64,000 nt of DNA, from the NCBI RefSeq assembly GCF_002954325.1, contig NZ_MQVX01000001.1, forward strand, positions 1,785,088 to 1,849,087, in the 5' to 3' direction. Positions 18,155 to 26,688 of this stretch are shown here, piece by piece. A model generated the notes under the pieces. That model ran no database searches. It saw nothing but the letters and a program-made list of their open reading frames with translations, and was not told the origin of the DNA. The DNA is from Aureicoccus marinus (GTDB lineage: Bacteria; Bacteroidota; Bacteroidia; Flavobacteriales; Flavobacteriaceae). Made by a program: the position numbers and the translations under genes. Position 1 is the stretch's first letter, and the number at the start of each line of letters is the position of its first letter.

Positions 18155-18448
18155 ATGAGTACAGAAATGAAATACTCCCTCAAATAGCAACCAACTTTAT
18201 ACCAACCAGTACCGATAGCGAAATCAGGGCCCATAATTCCATTGTAAAATGGATCATTTTGGCAACGCCATCACCAATTGGTCTATTTCTGAACTCAAAA
18301 GAAACCCGGGGATGTCGTTGGCGGTGAGTTCCTAAGCCTGCCGGTAGATGGCTATCTTCGGCTTACCGTGAACTACAATAACCTCACTGAATTGGAATCC
18401 TTAGATGACGATGCAGAAGTGCAGCTAAAGAAGAAACAAAGCGGTTAA
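18155..18448 (+). pseudogene. Possible degraded membrane-protein gene
   Basis: The 480 bases between nupC and thyA hold no intact gene. From the ATG at 18155 to the stop at 18446-18448 one frame is interrupted by three stops. Its last 42 codons look coding (for example GEFLSLPVDGYLRLTVNYNN, then an acidic-lysine tail), and a second frame gives a hydrophobic segment around IVKWIILATPSPIGLFL. This looks like a remnant with small deletions, possibly of a membrane protein with a cytoplasmic tail. I do not recognise the family, and random coding-like sequence is not excluded. Confidence 0.3.
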
Positions 18449-18533
18449 TAAATCCTTGAAAACCCCTACAAAAAAACAGTATCTCCTCCGGGCTCTTCTG
18501 CTATCTTAGAAGTTGCTTAAAAGAGAGGAAAAC

Positions 18534-19358
18534 ATGCAGGAATACCACGACTTATTGAAACACATCTTAAAAAGCGGAAACCAGAAAACCGACCGCACCG
18601 GGACGGGTACCCAAAGTGTTTTTGGTTACCAAATGCGTTTCGACCTGCAAAAAGGTTTCCCCTTGGTCACGACAAAGAAAATCCACTTTAAATCCGTGGT
18701 TTACGAACTGTTGTGGTTCTTGAAAGGAGAAACCAACATTGGTTACCTGCAAGAAAACGGCGTGCGAATCTGGAATGAATGGGCCGATGAAAATGGTGAT
18801 TTAGGTCCTGTGTACGGTCATCAATGGCGCAACTGGAATAGCGAAGGAATCGATCAAATTACCCAGGCGATTGAACTGATCAAAAACAACCCGGATAGCC
18901 GGCGCATTATTGTATCGGCATGGAATCCCAGTGTTCTGCCGGATACCTCCCAGAGTTTTGCAGCAAACGTTTCACAAGGCAAGGCAGCCCTGCCACCCTG
19001 CCACGCCTTTTTCCAGTTTTACGTGGCGGACGGAAAGCTTTCCTGCCAGTTGTATCAGCGCAGTGCCGACGTCTTCTTAGGGGTTCCTTTTAATATCGCC
19101 TCCTATGCCCTGCTCACCCAGATGATGGCCCAAGTATGCGGTTTAGAAGTGGGGGATTATGTGCACACTTTCGGAGACGTACACATTTACCAGAACCACA
19201 GAGAGCAAGTGGAGCTGCAACTTCAACGTGAAGAGAAACCTCTTCCCCAATTGCATCTGAATCCAGCCATCAAATCCATTTTTGATTTTAATTACCAGGA
19301 TATTGAGCTGGTCAATTATGATCCCCACCCACTGATCAAAGCCCCCGTAGCGATTTAA
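18534..19358 (+). CDS. thyA: Thymidylate synthase
   Basis: A 274-residue folate-dependent thymidylate synthase, converting dUMP to d[22 protein letters not shown] is at residues 18-36, the nucleophile Cys sits in [13 protein letters not shown], and the dUMP-binding Arg pair is in [12 protein letters not shown]. The ATG at 18534 is preferred to an upstream in-frame TTG at 18513. Dihydrofolate reductase, which recycles its dihydrofolate product, is encoded about 4.5 kb away at 23849. egtB follows after 61 bases. Confidence 0.97.
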   Translation: MQEYHDLLKHILKSGNQKTDRTGTGTQSVFGYQMRFDLQKGFPLVTTKKIHFKSVVYELLWFLKGETNIGYLQENGVRIWNEWADENGDLGPVYGHQWRNWNSEGIDQITQAIELIKNNPDSRRIIVSAWNPSVLPDTSQSFAANVSQGKAALPPCHAFFQFYVADGKLSCQLYQRSADVFLGVPFNIASYALLTQMMAQVCGLEVGDYVHTFGDVHIYQNHREQVELQLQREEKPLPQLHLNPAIKSIFDFNYQDIELVNYDPHPLIKAPVAI

Positions 19359-19419
19359 ACTCGACAAAAGGACTTTAAGGACCTGCTCTTTTTCCGTATT
19401 TTTAAGGGAAACGACTCGC

Positions 19420-20583
19420 ATGGTTCTGACCGATACCCTTCTCGATCTGTTTATCGAAACCCGGGAGCACAGTGAAGCCCTCTGTGCACCTTTAGAAACA
19501 GAGGACTATGTGGTGCAACCCCTCGTAGACGTCAGCCCACCTAAATGGCACTTGGGTCACACCACTTGGTTTTTCGAGGAATTCATCCTTAAGCCCCATG
19601 CCACCGGTTACACCGTGTACAACGAGGATTTCGCCTTTGTCTTCAACAGCTATTACGAAGCGGTCGGTAAACGTGTGATACGGGCCGATCGAGGCAATCT
19701 TTCAAGACCTTCGGTCAAGGAGGTCTATGCCTACAGGCGTTATGTGACTAAGGCGCTGGTAAAGTTCCTAAAATCGCATCCGAATGCGCCGGTACAAGAG
19801 CTTTTACAAATCGGTATCCATCACGAGAAACAACACCAAGAACTGTTGCTTTCAGATATCAAATACATTTTGGGTAACAACCCACTCCTCCCCCCTTACA
19901 AGACAAACTTCAAGGAGTCCTCTGATCAGAATAAAGGCCCTCTGGAATGGATCCCCATGGATTCTGGCATGTACTCCATCGGCCACCAAGGAAATGATTT
20001 CTGCTACGACAATGAACTGGGCCGGCACGAGGTCTACCTCGGGGAATATATGATTGCGAATCGCCTGGTAACCAACATAGAATTTCTGGAATTCATCAAA
20101 GCAGGCGGCTACTCCAATTTTGAATACTGGCATGCCGAAGGTTGGGACTGGGTCCAACGAAACAAGATCCAGGCTCCTCTTTATTGGCATCAAGTACAAG
20201 GCGAGTGGATGCACTATCAACTAAGTGGCCTTACCGACATCGATTTGAATGCCCCGGTTACCCACATCTCCTATTTTGAGGCTTTCGCCTATGCTGAATT
20301 CAGAGGCTTTCGACTTCCTACTGAATTCGAATGGGAAGCAGCTCAACAGCACCTGGGTTGGGGAGAACGTTGGGAATGGACCGGAAGTGCTTACACACCC
20401 TATCCCGGCTTTATTAAAGCTCCTGGAGCCCTTGGCGAATACAATGGCAAATTCATGGTAAGCCAGCAAGTGCTTCGAGGAGCTTCCATTGCAACTCCCT
20501 CCAAACACAGCCGACCAAGCTACCGAAACTTTTTTCATCCTCATCTGCGCTGGCAATTTACGGGCCTGCGCCTAGCCCAATAA
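19420..20583 (+). CDS. egtB: Ergothioneine biosynthesis sulfoxide synthase EgtB
   Basis: A 387-residue non-haem iron enzyme that joins trimethyl-histidine to a sulfur donor with O2, forming the sulfoxide precursor of ergothioneine. The N-terminal DinB-like iron domain carries PKWHLGHTTWFFEEF (His44, His47) and GIHHEKQHQELLLSDI (His133/134 and His138). The C-terminal FGE/sulfatase-modifying-like fold (about 170-387) contains GFRLPTEFEWEAA and QVLRGASIATPSKHSRPSYR. egtD follows after 12 bases, making a two-gene unit. EgtA and EgtC are not nearby, so whether the donor is cysteine or gamma-glutamylcysteine is open. Ovothiol synthase OvoA is a less likely alternative because no methyltransferase domain is fused. 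Confidence 0.92.
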   Translation: MVLTDTLLDLFIETREHSEALCAPLETEDYVVQPLVDVSPPKWHLGHTTWFFEEFILKPHATGYTVYNEDFAFVFNSYYEAVGKRVIRADRGNLSRPSVKEVYAYRRYVTKALVKFLKSHPNAPVQELLQIGIHHEKQHQELLLSDIKYILGNNPLLPPYKTNFKESSDQNKGPLEWIPMDSGMYSIGHQGNDFCYDNELGRHEVYLGEYMIANRLVTNIEFLEFIKAGGYSNFEYWHAEGWDWVQRNKIQAPLYWHQVQGEWMHYQLSGLTDIDLNAPVTHISYFEAFAYAEFRGFRLPTEFEWEAAQQHLGWGERWEWTGSAYTPYPGFIKAPGALGEYNGKFMVSQQVLRGASIATPSKHSRPSYRNFFHPHLRWQFTGLRLAQ

Positions 20584-20595
20584 GCAACTCATTTT

Positions 20596-21501
20596 ATGCA
20601 ATCCAAACCTAACCGCTCTTTTGAGAGTGAATTCGAAAAGGACGTTTACGAGGGACTAACCCGTTACCCTAAACGCTTGTACTCCCGTTACATTTATGAC
20701 GAAAAAGGAGACAAGCTTTTTCAAAAAATCATGGCCATGCCTTCCTACTACCTCACCGATACCGAACTGGGTATTTTGGAAGAGCACAAAACAGCCATCG
20801 CTGAGCATTTCAAATCGTTAGGAGAGGCCTTTGAACTCTACGAACTCGGTGCAGGAGACGGAAAGAAAACCAAAATCCTGCTGCGCGAATTCGTTGAACA
20901 GGGACTGCCTTTTACTTACCGTCCGATTGACATCTCGGCTCATGTACTGCAGGTTCTACAAAAAGCCGTGATAGCAGAAATACCAGAAGTACATATGGAC
21001 CCAATCCAAGGCACTTACTTCAACACCCTTCGTGAAATCAAACACCAAAGTGATCGAGCCAAGGTTGTTCTTTTTCTCGGCTCCAATATTGGGAACTTAC
21101 TGCACCCTCAAGCCGTAGAATTCCTCCGTGAATTAAAAGACTGTCTGGGCCCGAAAGACATGCTATTTATTGGTTTTGATCAAAAGAAGGACCCGCAGAC
21201 CATTTTGGAGGCCTATGACGACAAGGAGGGAATCACCGCAGCTTTTAACAAAAACCTATTGCATCGGATCAATGCAGAACTGGGTGGAAATTTTGAGATC
21301 GATGCCTTTCGGCATTGGGAAAGCTATGATCCCGAAACCGGCACAGCGCGTAGTTTCTTAGTCACAGAGTCCCCTCAGAAGATAGAAATTGAGGCCCTGG
21401 ACCTGCAGGTTGAGTTGGATGCCTGGGAAACGATTCACACCGAAATCTCTCAGAAGTATGACCAAAAGACCATTGAATGGCTTTGTGAACAAGCGACCTG
21501 A
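20596..21501 (+). CDS. egtD: L-histidine N(alpha)-methyltransferase EgtD
   Basis: A 301-residue SAM-dependent methyltransferase that trimethylates the amino group of histidine to hercynine, the EgtB substrate. SAM motif I is ELGAGDGKKTKILL (83-96), FLGSNIGNLLHPQ is at 160-172, and the C-terminal ARSFLVTESPQKI segment is typical. The N-terminus has the family stretch YPKRLYSRYIYDEKGDKLFQ. It is directly behind egtB. Confidence 0.93.
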   Translation: MQSKPNRSFESEFEKDVYEGLTRYPKRLYSRYIYDEKGDKLFQKIMAMPSYYLTDTELGILEEHKTAIAEHFKSLGEAFELYELGAGDGKKTKILLREFVEQGLPFTYRPIDISAHVLQVLQKAVIAEIPEVHMDPIQGTYFNTLREIKHQSDRAKVVLFLGSNIGNLLHPQAVEFLRELKDCLGPKDMLFIGFDQKKDPQTILEAYDDKEGITAAFNKNLLHRINAELGGNFEIDAFRHWESYDPETGTARSFLVTESPQKIEIEALDLQVELDAWETIHTEISQKYDQKTIEWLCEQAT

Positions 21502-21567
21502 AACCTGTATGTTTCTTTTCAGATTCCAGACAATGGTATAGTAATTATTTAATTAAAGTGAATTAAA

Positions 21568-21849
21568 ATGAAAGCCATTTGGAACAATACGGTACTAGCC
21601 GAAAGTGATCAAACCCTTATCATTGAGAACAACCACTACTTCCCAGAAGACAGCTTGAACAAGGACTACTTTAAGCCCTCCTCCACCCAGACCCATTGCC
21701 CTTGGAAAGGTCATGCTTCCTACTACACCCTTGAGGTAGACGGTCAAACCAATGCAGATGCCGCCTGGTATTACCCAGAGCCAAGTAAATTAGCGAAGGC
21801 AATAAAAAACCACGTCGCCTTTTGGAAAGGTGTCGACGTGGTTGAATAA
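21568..21849 (+). CDS. DUF427 domain protein
   Basis: A 93-residue single-domain protein of the DUF427 family (small beta-fold of unknown function). It is recognisable from WNNTVLAES, NNHYFPEDSLNKDYF, TQTHCPWKGHASYY and the AAWYYPEPS segment. It lies 66 bases after egtD on the same strand and may belong to the same transcript. Its last codons overlap a hairpin that looks like the terminator of the convergent gene (21808-21843). Confidence 0.88.
   Translation: MKAIWNNTVLAESDQTLIIENNHYFPEDSLNKDYFKPSSTQTHCPWKGHASYYTLEVDGQTNADAAWYYPEPSKLAKAIKNHVAFWKGVDVVE
21800..21843 (-). terminator. Terminator embedded in the 3' end of the DUF427 gene
   Basis: Stem AACCACGTCG (21808-21817) and CGACGTGGTT (21834-21843), with an inner CCTTT-TGG-AAAGG hairpin. 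On the minus strand it is followed by a T-rich run (A run at 21801-21809), so it can end the gene at 21871-22167. It lies within the convergent coding sequence. Confidence 0.65.
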
Positions 21850-21870
21850 AGTTTTATAGAACTGGATTGA

Positions 21871-22167
21871 CTAGATATCGAGTACTGCGTTTTCAACTCC
21901 AGCATAATCGTTCCACTGGTAACGATCAGCCTCCGCATCGTTAGTGTACTGGTCGTCGATCAAGTAGCGGAATTCGTAGCTGTTTTCCATTGGGAGTTCA
22001 AACGTACCCTTAAAGGTTCCGTTTTTCAATTTTTTCAAAACACTGCCTTTAGGACTCCAATTGTTGAAATCTCCAACAACGGCAACTTGTGCAGCCTCTT
22101 TTGCAGGTACAGTAAATGTGACCTTGCAGACCGGCTTGGATTTTAGATATTGTTTTTTGATAGCCAT
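21871..22167 (-). CDS. Isoamylase early-set / AMPK1-CBM-like domain protein
   Basis: A 98-residue protein consisting of one glycogen-binding-like E-set domain (about 10-90). VAVVGDFNNWSPKGSVLKKL and the YEFRYLIDD segment are diagnostic of the isoamylase N-terminal / AMPK glycogen-binding fold. The ATG at 22167 (MAIKKQYLKSKP) is chosen over an upstream extension with no similarity. Small stand-alone versions are frequent in Flavobacteriia; the role is unknown, perhaps glycogen association. Confidence 0.85.
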   Translation of the reverse strand: MAIKKQYLKSKPVCKVTFTVPAKEAAQVAVVGDFNNWSPKGSVLKKLKNGTFKGTFELPMENSYEFRYLIDDQYTNDAEADRYQWNDYAGVENAVLDI

Positions 22168-22338
22168 CTGAAATATTTTTTTTATTAACGCAAAAGAATT
22201 AAGAAAAGTATTTTCCCACAACAGCTTGCGTTCGATTTATCAATTTGGTAAAAATGCTGTAATATCAGACAGTTATCAATAAATTGTAGGGGATCAAATT
22301 TGTAATCTCCCGCCTATGCCAGATCAATTTTGGGACTT

Positions 22339-23423
22339 CTATAACAAGGAGGCTATTTGCTCAACTTCTTCTACAACGTTATAGAAATGAAAGCCCAGTC
22401 GAATTCTTCCAGAGCGGAGCGCACAATGCACTTTTGCACCCTCATTTAGGCGTCTCCATCGCTCTTCAGAATAGGCAATACTGTAGATCATTCCGTGTTG
22501 CGAGCGGTTGAAGTCTAGCTCGTCCAGCAAGCCTTTAGCCCCGATATGGGTCAGAACCGCCTGGTGTAGTTTTTGGTTTTGCTCAACAATAGTCTCTAAC
22601 CCCCAATCCATAAGCTGTTCTACAGACCGTCCCAAGGAACCCAGCGCAAGAGCATCCTGATGTCCGGGTTCCAGACATTCCGCAAGACCAATCCCAGCAC
22701 GTTTATCGGCGTCGCCTCGCACGGATCCAAATCCCAATTGCGATAGTTTGGTATTGGTCAGGGTTCTGTCATTAAAGCAGAAAAAACCATTGCCGTAACC
22801 GCCCAGTAGCCACTTATAGCCACTAGCACCTAACACATCAATGCCGGAAGTATCGAAATCAAAAGCCTCAATTCCACAATACTGTGTTCCGTCGGCTATA
22901 ATCAGCAATCCGGGATGCAGCCTTTTGATCTGCTTTAGCCACTGCATATTGATTTGAAAACCGTCCAACCACTGAACCAAACTGATGGCCAGAATATCAA
23001 TTCTTTCTTTTTTTAAAATCTCGGTGATTTCCTCTTCAACCAAAAGACTCTTAGCCACGGTTCTTATCTTATAACCACGCTCTTGAAACGGCCACAATAA
23101 AGAAGGGTATTCCCCCTCCAGACACAAAACCGTTTGCTCCTTAGGGAGTCCTTCCAAGAAGCATTGAACCCCCAACTGAAATTGGGAACCAGCGCCAGAG
23201 CCCTTTCATTTTGCACACCCAAATAACGACGCAAGCTTTTTCTGGTTTCAGAAAGAATCGCCTGCTGCTTCATAAAAACTTGCGCTCCCCCTTTCAAAAA
23301 TACCTGATCCTGCTCCCTCCTCCATTCCACAAGGGTTTTACTGATTAGACCACAGGCCGGAGTGTTGGCATATACGCCTCCCTCAAGACCAGGAAACTCG
23401 GAACGATCTGTAAATTGCGGCAT
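22339..23423 (-). pseudogene. Class-V aminotransferase, interrupted by one frameshift
   Basis: Two overlapping minus-strand frames make one PLP-dependent class-V enzyme of about 361 residues. The first part (MPQFTDRSEF onward) runs to ALALVPNFS, the second continues LGVQCFLEGLPKEQ. Adding one A on the + strand near 23174-23177 restores a continuous reading (1085+1 bases is a multiple of 3). The PLP lysine lies in GASGYKWLLGGYGNGF. It is near egtB-egtD, where a class-V enzyme could serve as the C-S lyase (EgtE role), but the family is broad and the gene points the other way, so this is only a suggestion. The frameshift may be a sequencing error. Confidence 0.75.
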
Positions 23424-23453
23424 GACTTTTGGCCTATTTTGTAAATTAGAACT

Positions 23454-23859
23454 ATGAAGCAACTCTCCTTTTTTAAAAAAATACGGCTCCCAAGGTCAAT
23501 TTGGAAGAGCACGAGATGCTCGAGTATGCCCAAAATAGGGTTTCTCAGAGAAAATGGCTTTACCAGCATATCGTTATTTTTGCGCTCGGAAGCGTATTTC
23601 TGATTTTGATCAATAAAATCCTGAAGTACGGAGCCGCTTATGACTGGTATGCCTGGGTGATGTTGCTCTGGGGATTCCTGCTGGCGCTGCACGCTATAAT
23701 GTCTTGATTGCTCACAAGTTTATGGGTAAAGACTGGGAGCGTCGCCAACGCGAAATACTGGTCGCTAAACAAAAAGAAAAGATTGCAGAGCTCCAGAAGG
23801 AGATCCAGACTGACTTTCCGCTGAATAAAGTCAATAAAAAAGAATCGATTGAGCAGTAA
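23454..23859 (+). pseudogene. 2TM-domain protein, interrupted by two frameshifts
   Basis: Coding similarity runs across three frames. MKQLSFFKK is followed by an A7 run (23475-23481); with one more A it continues NTAPKVNLEEHEMLEYAQNRV. The first membrane helix follows (WLYQHIVIFALGSVFLIL). The frame breaks again at 23694-23696, where one extra T restores HAYNVLIAHKFMGKDWERRQ. With both bases added the gene is 408 nt and 135 codons. The layout (two helices, then MGKDWERRQREILVAKQ and a charged tail) is that of the Bacteroidota 2TM family, often found beside sensory genes. Either a decayed gene or local base-calling errors. Confidence 0.72.
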
Positions 23860-24346
23860 AATAATCCTCATTGCCGCTGCGGCAGAAAACAATGCCCTGG
23901 GATTTCAGGAACGCCTTCCCTGGCATTTACCCAATGACTTCAAACGTTTTAAGCGCCTTACTTCTGGTCACAAGATTATCATGGGGCGGAAGACCCTGGA
24001 GACTTTTCCTTCTGCCTTGCCCAACCGGGAACACATTGTTATCACTCGCAATAAGAATTACCAAGCGCCCTTTGAGTGCCAGGTAGTGGGTTCCATGGAA
24101 GAAGCATTGGCGCTGGGTGACGGACAAGAAGACCTGTACATTATTGGAGGAGGTGAAATTTATGCGCTAGGACTGCCTTTTGCAACCCATATCGAACTTA
24201 CCCGTGTACATACTGAAGTACAAGGAGATGCCTTTTTTCCGGATTTTTCTGATGAAGAGTGGGTATTGGAAGAAGCCGAGATGCACCCCAGCGATGACCG
24301 GCATGCCCATGCCTTTACCTTTTTGACTTATAGCCGCAAAGCCTGA
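23849..24346 (+). CDS. folA: Dihydrofolate reductase
   Basis: A 165-residue DHFR, regenerating tetrahydrofolate with NADPH after the ThyA reaction. ALGFQERLPWHLPNDFKRFK (active-site Trp, Asp) is at about 17-36, GHKIIMGRKTLETFP follows and IIGGGEIYALGLPFATHIEL is in the C-terminal half. The start is a TTG at 23849 that overlaps the end of the 2TM gene by 11 bases; no ATG is available close to it. Its 3' end overlaps convergent murI by 19 bases. Confidence 0.95.
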   Translation: MSSKIILIAAAAENNALGFQERLPWHLPNDFKRFKRLTSGHKIIMGRKTLETFPSALPNREHIVITRNKNYQAPFECQVVGSMEEALALGDGQEDLYIIGGGEIYALGLPFATHIELTRVHTEVQGDAFFPDFSDEEWVLEEAEMHPSDDRHAHAFTFLTYSRKA

Positions 24347-25119
24347 GGTACCTCCTGGCGGTTCATACCTCGAAGAAATTCTTGCATAAGATCGGCCTTT
24401 CCGGTACTAAAAAACTGGTGCATGGCAGGAGTGTTCCCGTCCTTTTGAAGGGCATGTTGCTGCAGTACTGCCGCCGTTTGTCTGGCAACCGCTTCCCCAG
24501 AATCAAGAATCTGAACAGAAGAAGGTAAACGTTTCCGGAGTAAGGGTTCCAAAAACGGATAATGGGTACACCCGAGAACCAAGACATCGATATCCTGTTT
24601 GAGCAAGGCTTCAAGATGCCCCTCCAAGAGGTCCTGAAGGGCTGTTGCCTGAAGATCCCCTGTCTCAATCGCTTCCACTAGGCCCGTTCCTACCCTTTCG
24701 ATCACTTGTATACCCTGGGTATGCAAGTCCCGAGTTTGATGAAAAAGACTACTGGTCAAGGTGCCTTGTGTGGCCAAGACACCGACATTTCCCGTCTGGG
24801 TTTTCAGGGCGGCAGGCTTAATGGCCGGTTCGATCCCGATAAAAGGCACCGAATAGCTCTTCCTCAATTCGGCAATAGCATTGGTTGTGGCTGTATTACA
24901 AGCCACGACGATCAATTTACTGCCTTGTTCCAGTAGGTAACGCGTCATCCGGTGAGATCGTTCACGTATGACCTCCGCAGTGCGCTGTCCATAAGGCGCA
25001 AAACCACTATCAGCGACATAAACCGTCGATTCCGTGGGTAAAAGGTGGTTCACCTCTCTCCAGACGCTGAGTCCTCCTACTCCGGAATCAAAAAAACCAA
25101 TAGACTGGTTTGTGTTCAT
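24328..25119 (-). CDS. murI: Glutamate racemase
   Basis: A 263-residue enzyme making D-glutamate for peptidoglycan. The start at 25119 gives MNTNQSIGFFDSGVGGLSVW. Catalytic cysteines lie in VVACNTATTNAI and LGCTHYPFLEPL. It is the last gene of the envelope operon that runs from the CBS protein (32420) leftward, but a hairpin sits between it and the ompH gene upstream. Confidence 0.95.
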   Translation of the reverse strand: MNTNQSIGFFDSGVGGLSVWREVNHLLPTESTVYVADSGFAPYGQRTAEVIRERSHRMTRYLLEQGSKLIVVACNTATTNAIAELRKSYSVPFIGIEPAIKPAALKTQTGNVGVLATQGTLTSSLFHQTRDLHTQGIQVIERVGTGLVEAIETGDLQATALQDLLEGHLEALLKQDIDVLVLGCTHYPFLEPLLRKRLPSSVQILDSGEAVARQTAAVLQQHALQKDGNTPAMHQFFSTGKADLMQEFLRGMNRQEVPQALRL

Positions 25120-25128
25120 ATAGACTTC

Positions 25129-25166
25129 AAAAAAAACCACCTGAAGATACATCTTCAGATGGTTTT
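25129..25166 (-). terminator. Hairpin terminator after the distal ompH gene
   Basis: Stem arms AAACCA/CTGAAGA (25134-25147) and TCTTCAG/TGGTTT (25152-25165) with single mismatches, loop ATAC/TACA region, and A/T tracts on both sides. On the minus strand it follows the ompH gene at 25187 and precedes murI, so it may attenuate rather than fully end the operon. Confidence 0.75.
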
Positions 25167-25186
25167 ATCTATTGAGGGATGTCAAT

Positions 25187-25699
25187 TTAAAATCCCAATT
25201 CCTTCTTTACATCCGGCAAAAGGTTCTTCCCGTTTGCGACCAATAAGCCCAAGCCAGGACTGGCGTCGTAGACGTACTCGTACCCCTGAGCAGCGGCCAC
25301 CTTATCAATAGCAGCTTTGGCTTTCTCAGAAATAGGCGCGAACAACTCGGCTTGTTTCTTTTGCATTTCTTGAACGGCTTGCTGTTCTGCTTTTTGGATA
25401 CTTCTCTCGTAGCCTTGCAATTCATCAGCACGCTTCTTGTTTTCTTCCGCTGTTTTACCAGCAGCCTCATTTTGGTACTGTTGAAACTTATTGCGAAGCT
25501 CGGTGTATGAACTCTCAATGTCTGCACGATACGTCTCCTGCAACTTCTTTAATTCGGCATTGGCAGCGATCATTTCTGGCATCTCAGAAAGGAGCTGTTG
25601 CACGTTAATGTGCGCAACCTTGGCCTGTGCCTGTACAAACTGTGTGGTGGCAAAGCAACATACCAAGCCAATCACGGCCATTTTCAACTGATTCATCAT
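25187..25699 (-). CDS. OmpH/Skp-family periplasmic chaperone
   Basis: A 170-residue protein with a signal peptide (ending VQAQA) and a long charged coiled-coil region (about 50-125), as in Skp/OmpH proteins that hold unfolded outer-membrane proteins for BamA. KVAHINVQQLLSEMPEM begins the mature part. It is the second of two paralogous ompH genes directly downstream of bamA. Confidence 0.9.
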   Translation of the reverse strand: MMNQLKMAVIGLVCCFATTQFVQAQAKVAHINVQQLLSEMPEMIAANAELKKLQETYRADIESSYTELRNKFQQYQNEAAGKTAEENKKRADELQGYERSIQKAEQQAVQEMQKKQAELFAPISEKAKAAIDKVAAAQGYEYVYDASPGLGLLVANGKNLLPDVKKELGF

Positions 25700-25744
25700 G
25701 TTTAGTAACGTTTAAATTTGAGTGTTAATGTTTGTTTTTCTATC

Positions 25745-26596
25745 CTAACCACTCCCCTTTTGGTTAGTGGTATCTTTAGGTTGTTCTCCTTGTTCTTTTT
25801 TGTTTCTCTCTTCGAGCTTGGCCTTTCTTTTGGCTTCGCGCTCTTCTAAGAGTTTCTTTCTTCTTTCTTCGTAGGCCTTCTTTCGCTCCTCACGTAATTT
25901 GAGTTGTTCCGCTCTTCTGGTTTCCGCTTTTTTCTCTTTATCCGTCTTGGCGGCTTCCGCTGTCGCTTGGCGTTCTTTAATCGCCTCGCTTACTTCTGCG
26001 GTCGCTTCTTCTCCTTTTTTGTACTCCTTTAGCCGTTGCTGTAACTCCTGTTTTTTCTTAGAAGCACTGATCTTTCTTGTACGACCTATCTCCCTCAGCA
26101 CCAAGTCACTAATGTCGTGTCTTTTTTCGGAGTACAACATTACGACATCTGCCGATTTATCGAAAATAAAATCATACCTTTTGTTGGCACCGATTTTCTG
26201 TACTTCGTTAAAAACCTGATCCTGTATCGGCTGAATCAGCAATTGCTTTTGCAAAACCAAGTCACCTCTGGGGCCGAACCGATCTTGCTGGTAATCGATA
26301 ATTTCGCCTTCCAGGAAGCGAATTTCTTCTTCACGCTCCGCGATCAGCTCGTTGGTCAGAAGCACTTTTTCGGCTTCTAGGTCCTCCTTCATTTGTTCCA
26401 GCTTCGCCAGCCGGTCCTCAATTTCTTTTTTCCATTTGTCTGCCTTGGCATTGAGCTGGGCAGTTGCCTCCCGGTACTCTTCCACATTTTCGAGTATGTA
26501 CTCCATGTCAATGTATCCGATGCGAACGCCACGCTGGGCGTATCCCATGTTTAGCACGCACAAGAACAAGAGGACAAGAGAAAGGTGCTTTTTCAT
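25745..26596 (-). CDS. OmpH/Skp-family protein with long charged C-terminal coiled coil
   Basis: A 283-residue paralogue of the neighbouring Skp protein. Signal peptide ending GYAQ, then RIGYIDMEYILENVEEY at the mature start, coiled coil about 45-95, and the second OmpH half to about 175. An additional region of about 100 residues, very rich in Lys, Glu and Arg, follows and ends near EQPKDTTNQK. It is longer than a typical Skp (about 160-190). It is placed between bamA and the shorter ompH, so it probably also serves outer-membrane protein assembly. Confidence 0.9.
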   Translation of the reverse strand: MKKHLSLVLLFLCVLNMGYAQRGVRIGYIDMEYILENVEEYREATAQLNAKADKWKKEIEDRLAKLEQMKEDLEAEKVLLTNELIAEREEEIRFLEGEIIDYQQDRFGPRGDLVLQKQLLIQPIQDQVFNEVQKIGANKRYDFIFDKSADVVMLYSEKRHDISDLVLREIGRTRKISASKKKQELQQRLKEYKKGEEATAEVSEAIKERQATAEAAKTDKEKKAETRRAEQLKLREERKKAYEERRKKLLEEREAKRKAKLEERNKKEQGEQPKDTTNQKGSG

Positions 26597-26688
26597 CTTT
26601 CTTTCATTTTGAATCTAAGAAAATATCGTGCCAAACCAGAGAGTGAGTCACTGAAATCCGGCCCAAACACTGTTTTCTCAGGTGTTCG

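Noticed and set aside
22339..23423. Programmed frameshifting in the class-V aminotransferase gene
   Set aside because: No slippery heptamer with downstream structure is evident, and similar one-base losses occur in unrelated genes in the window, so error or decay is more likely.
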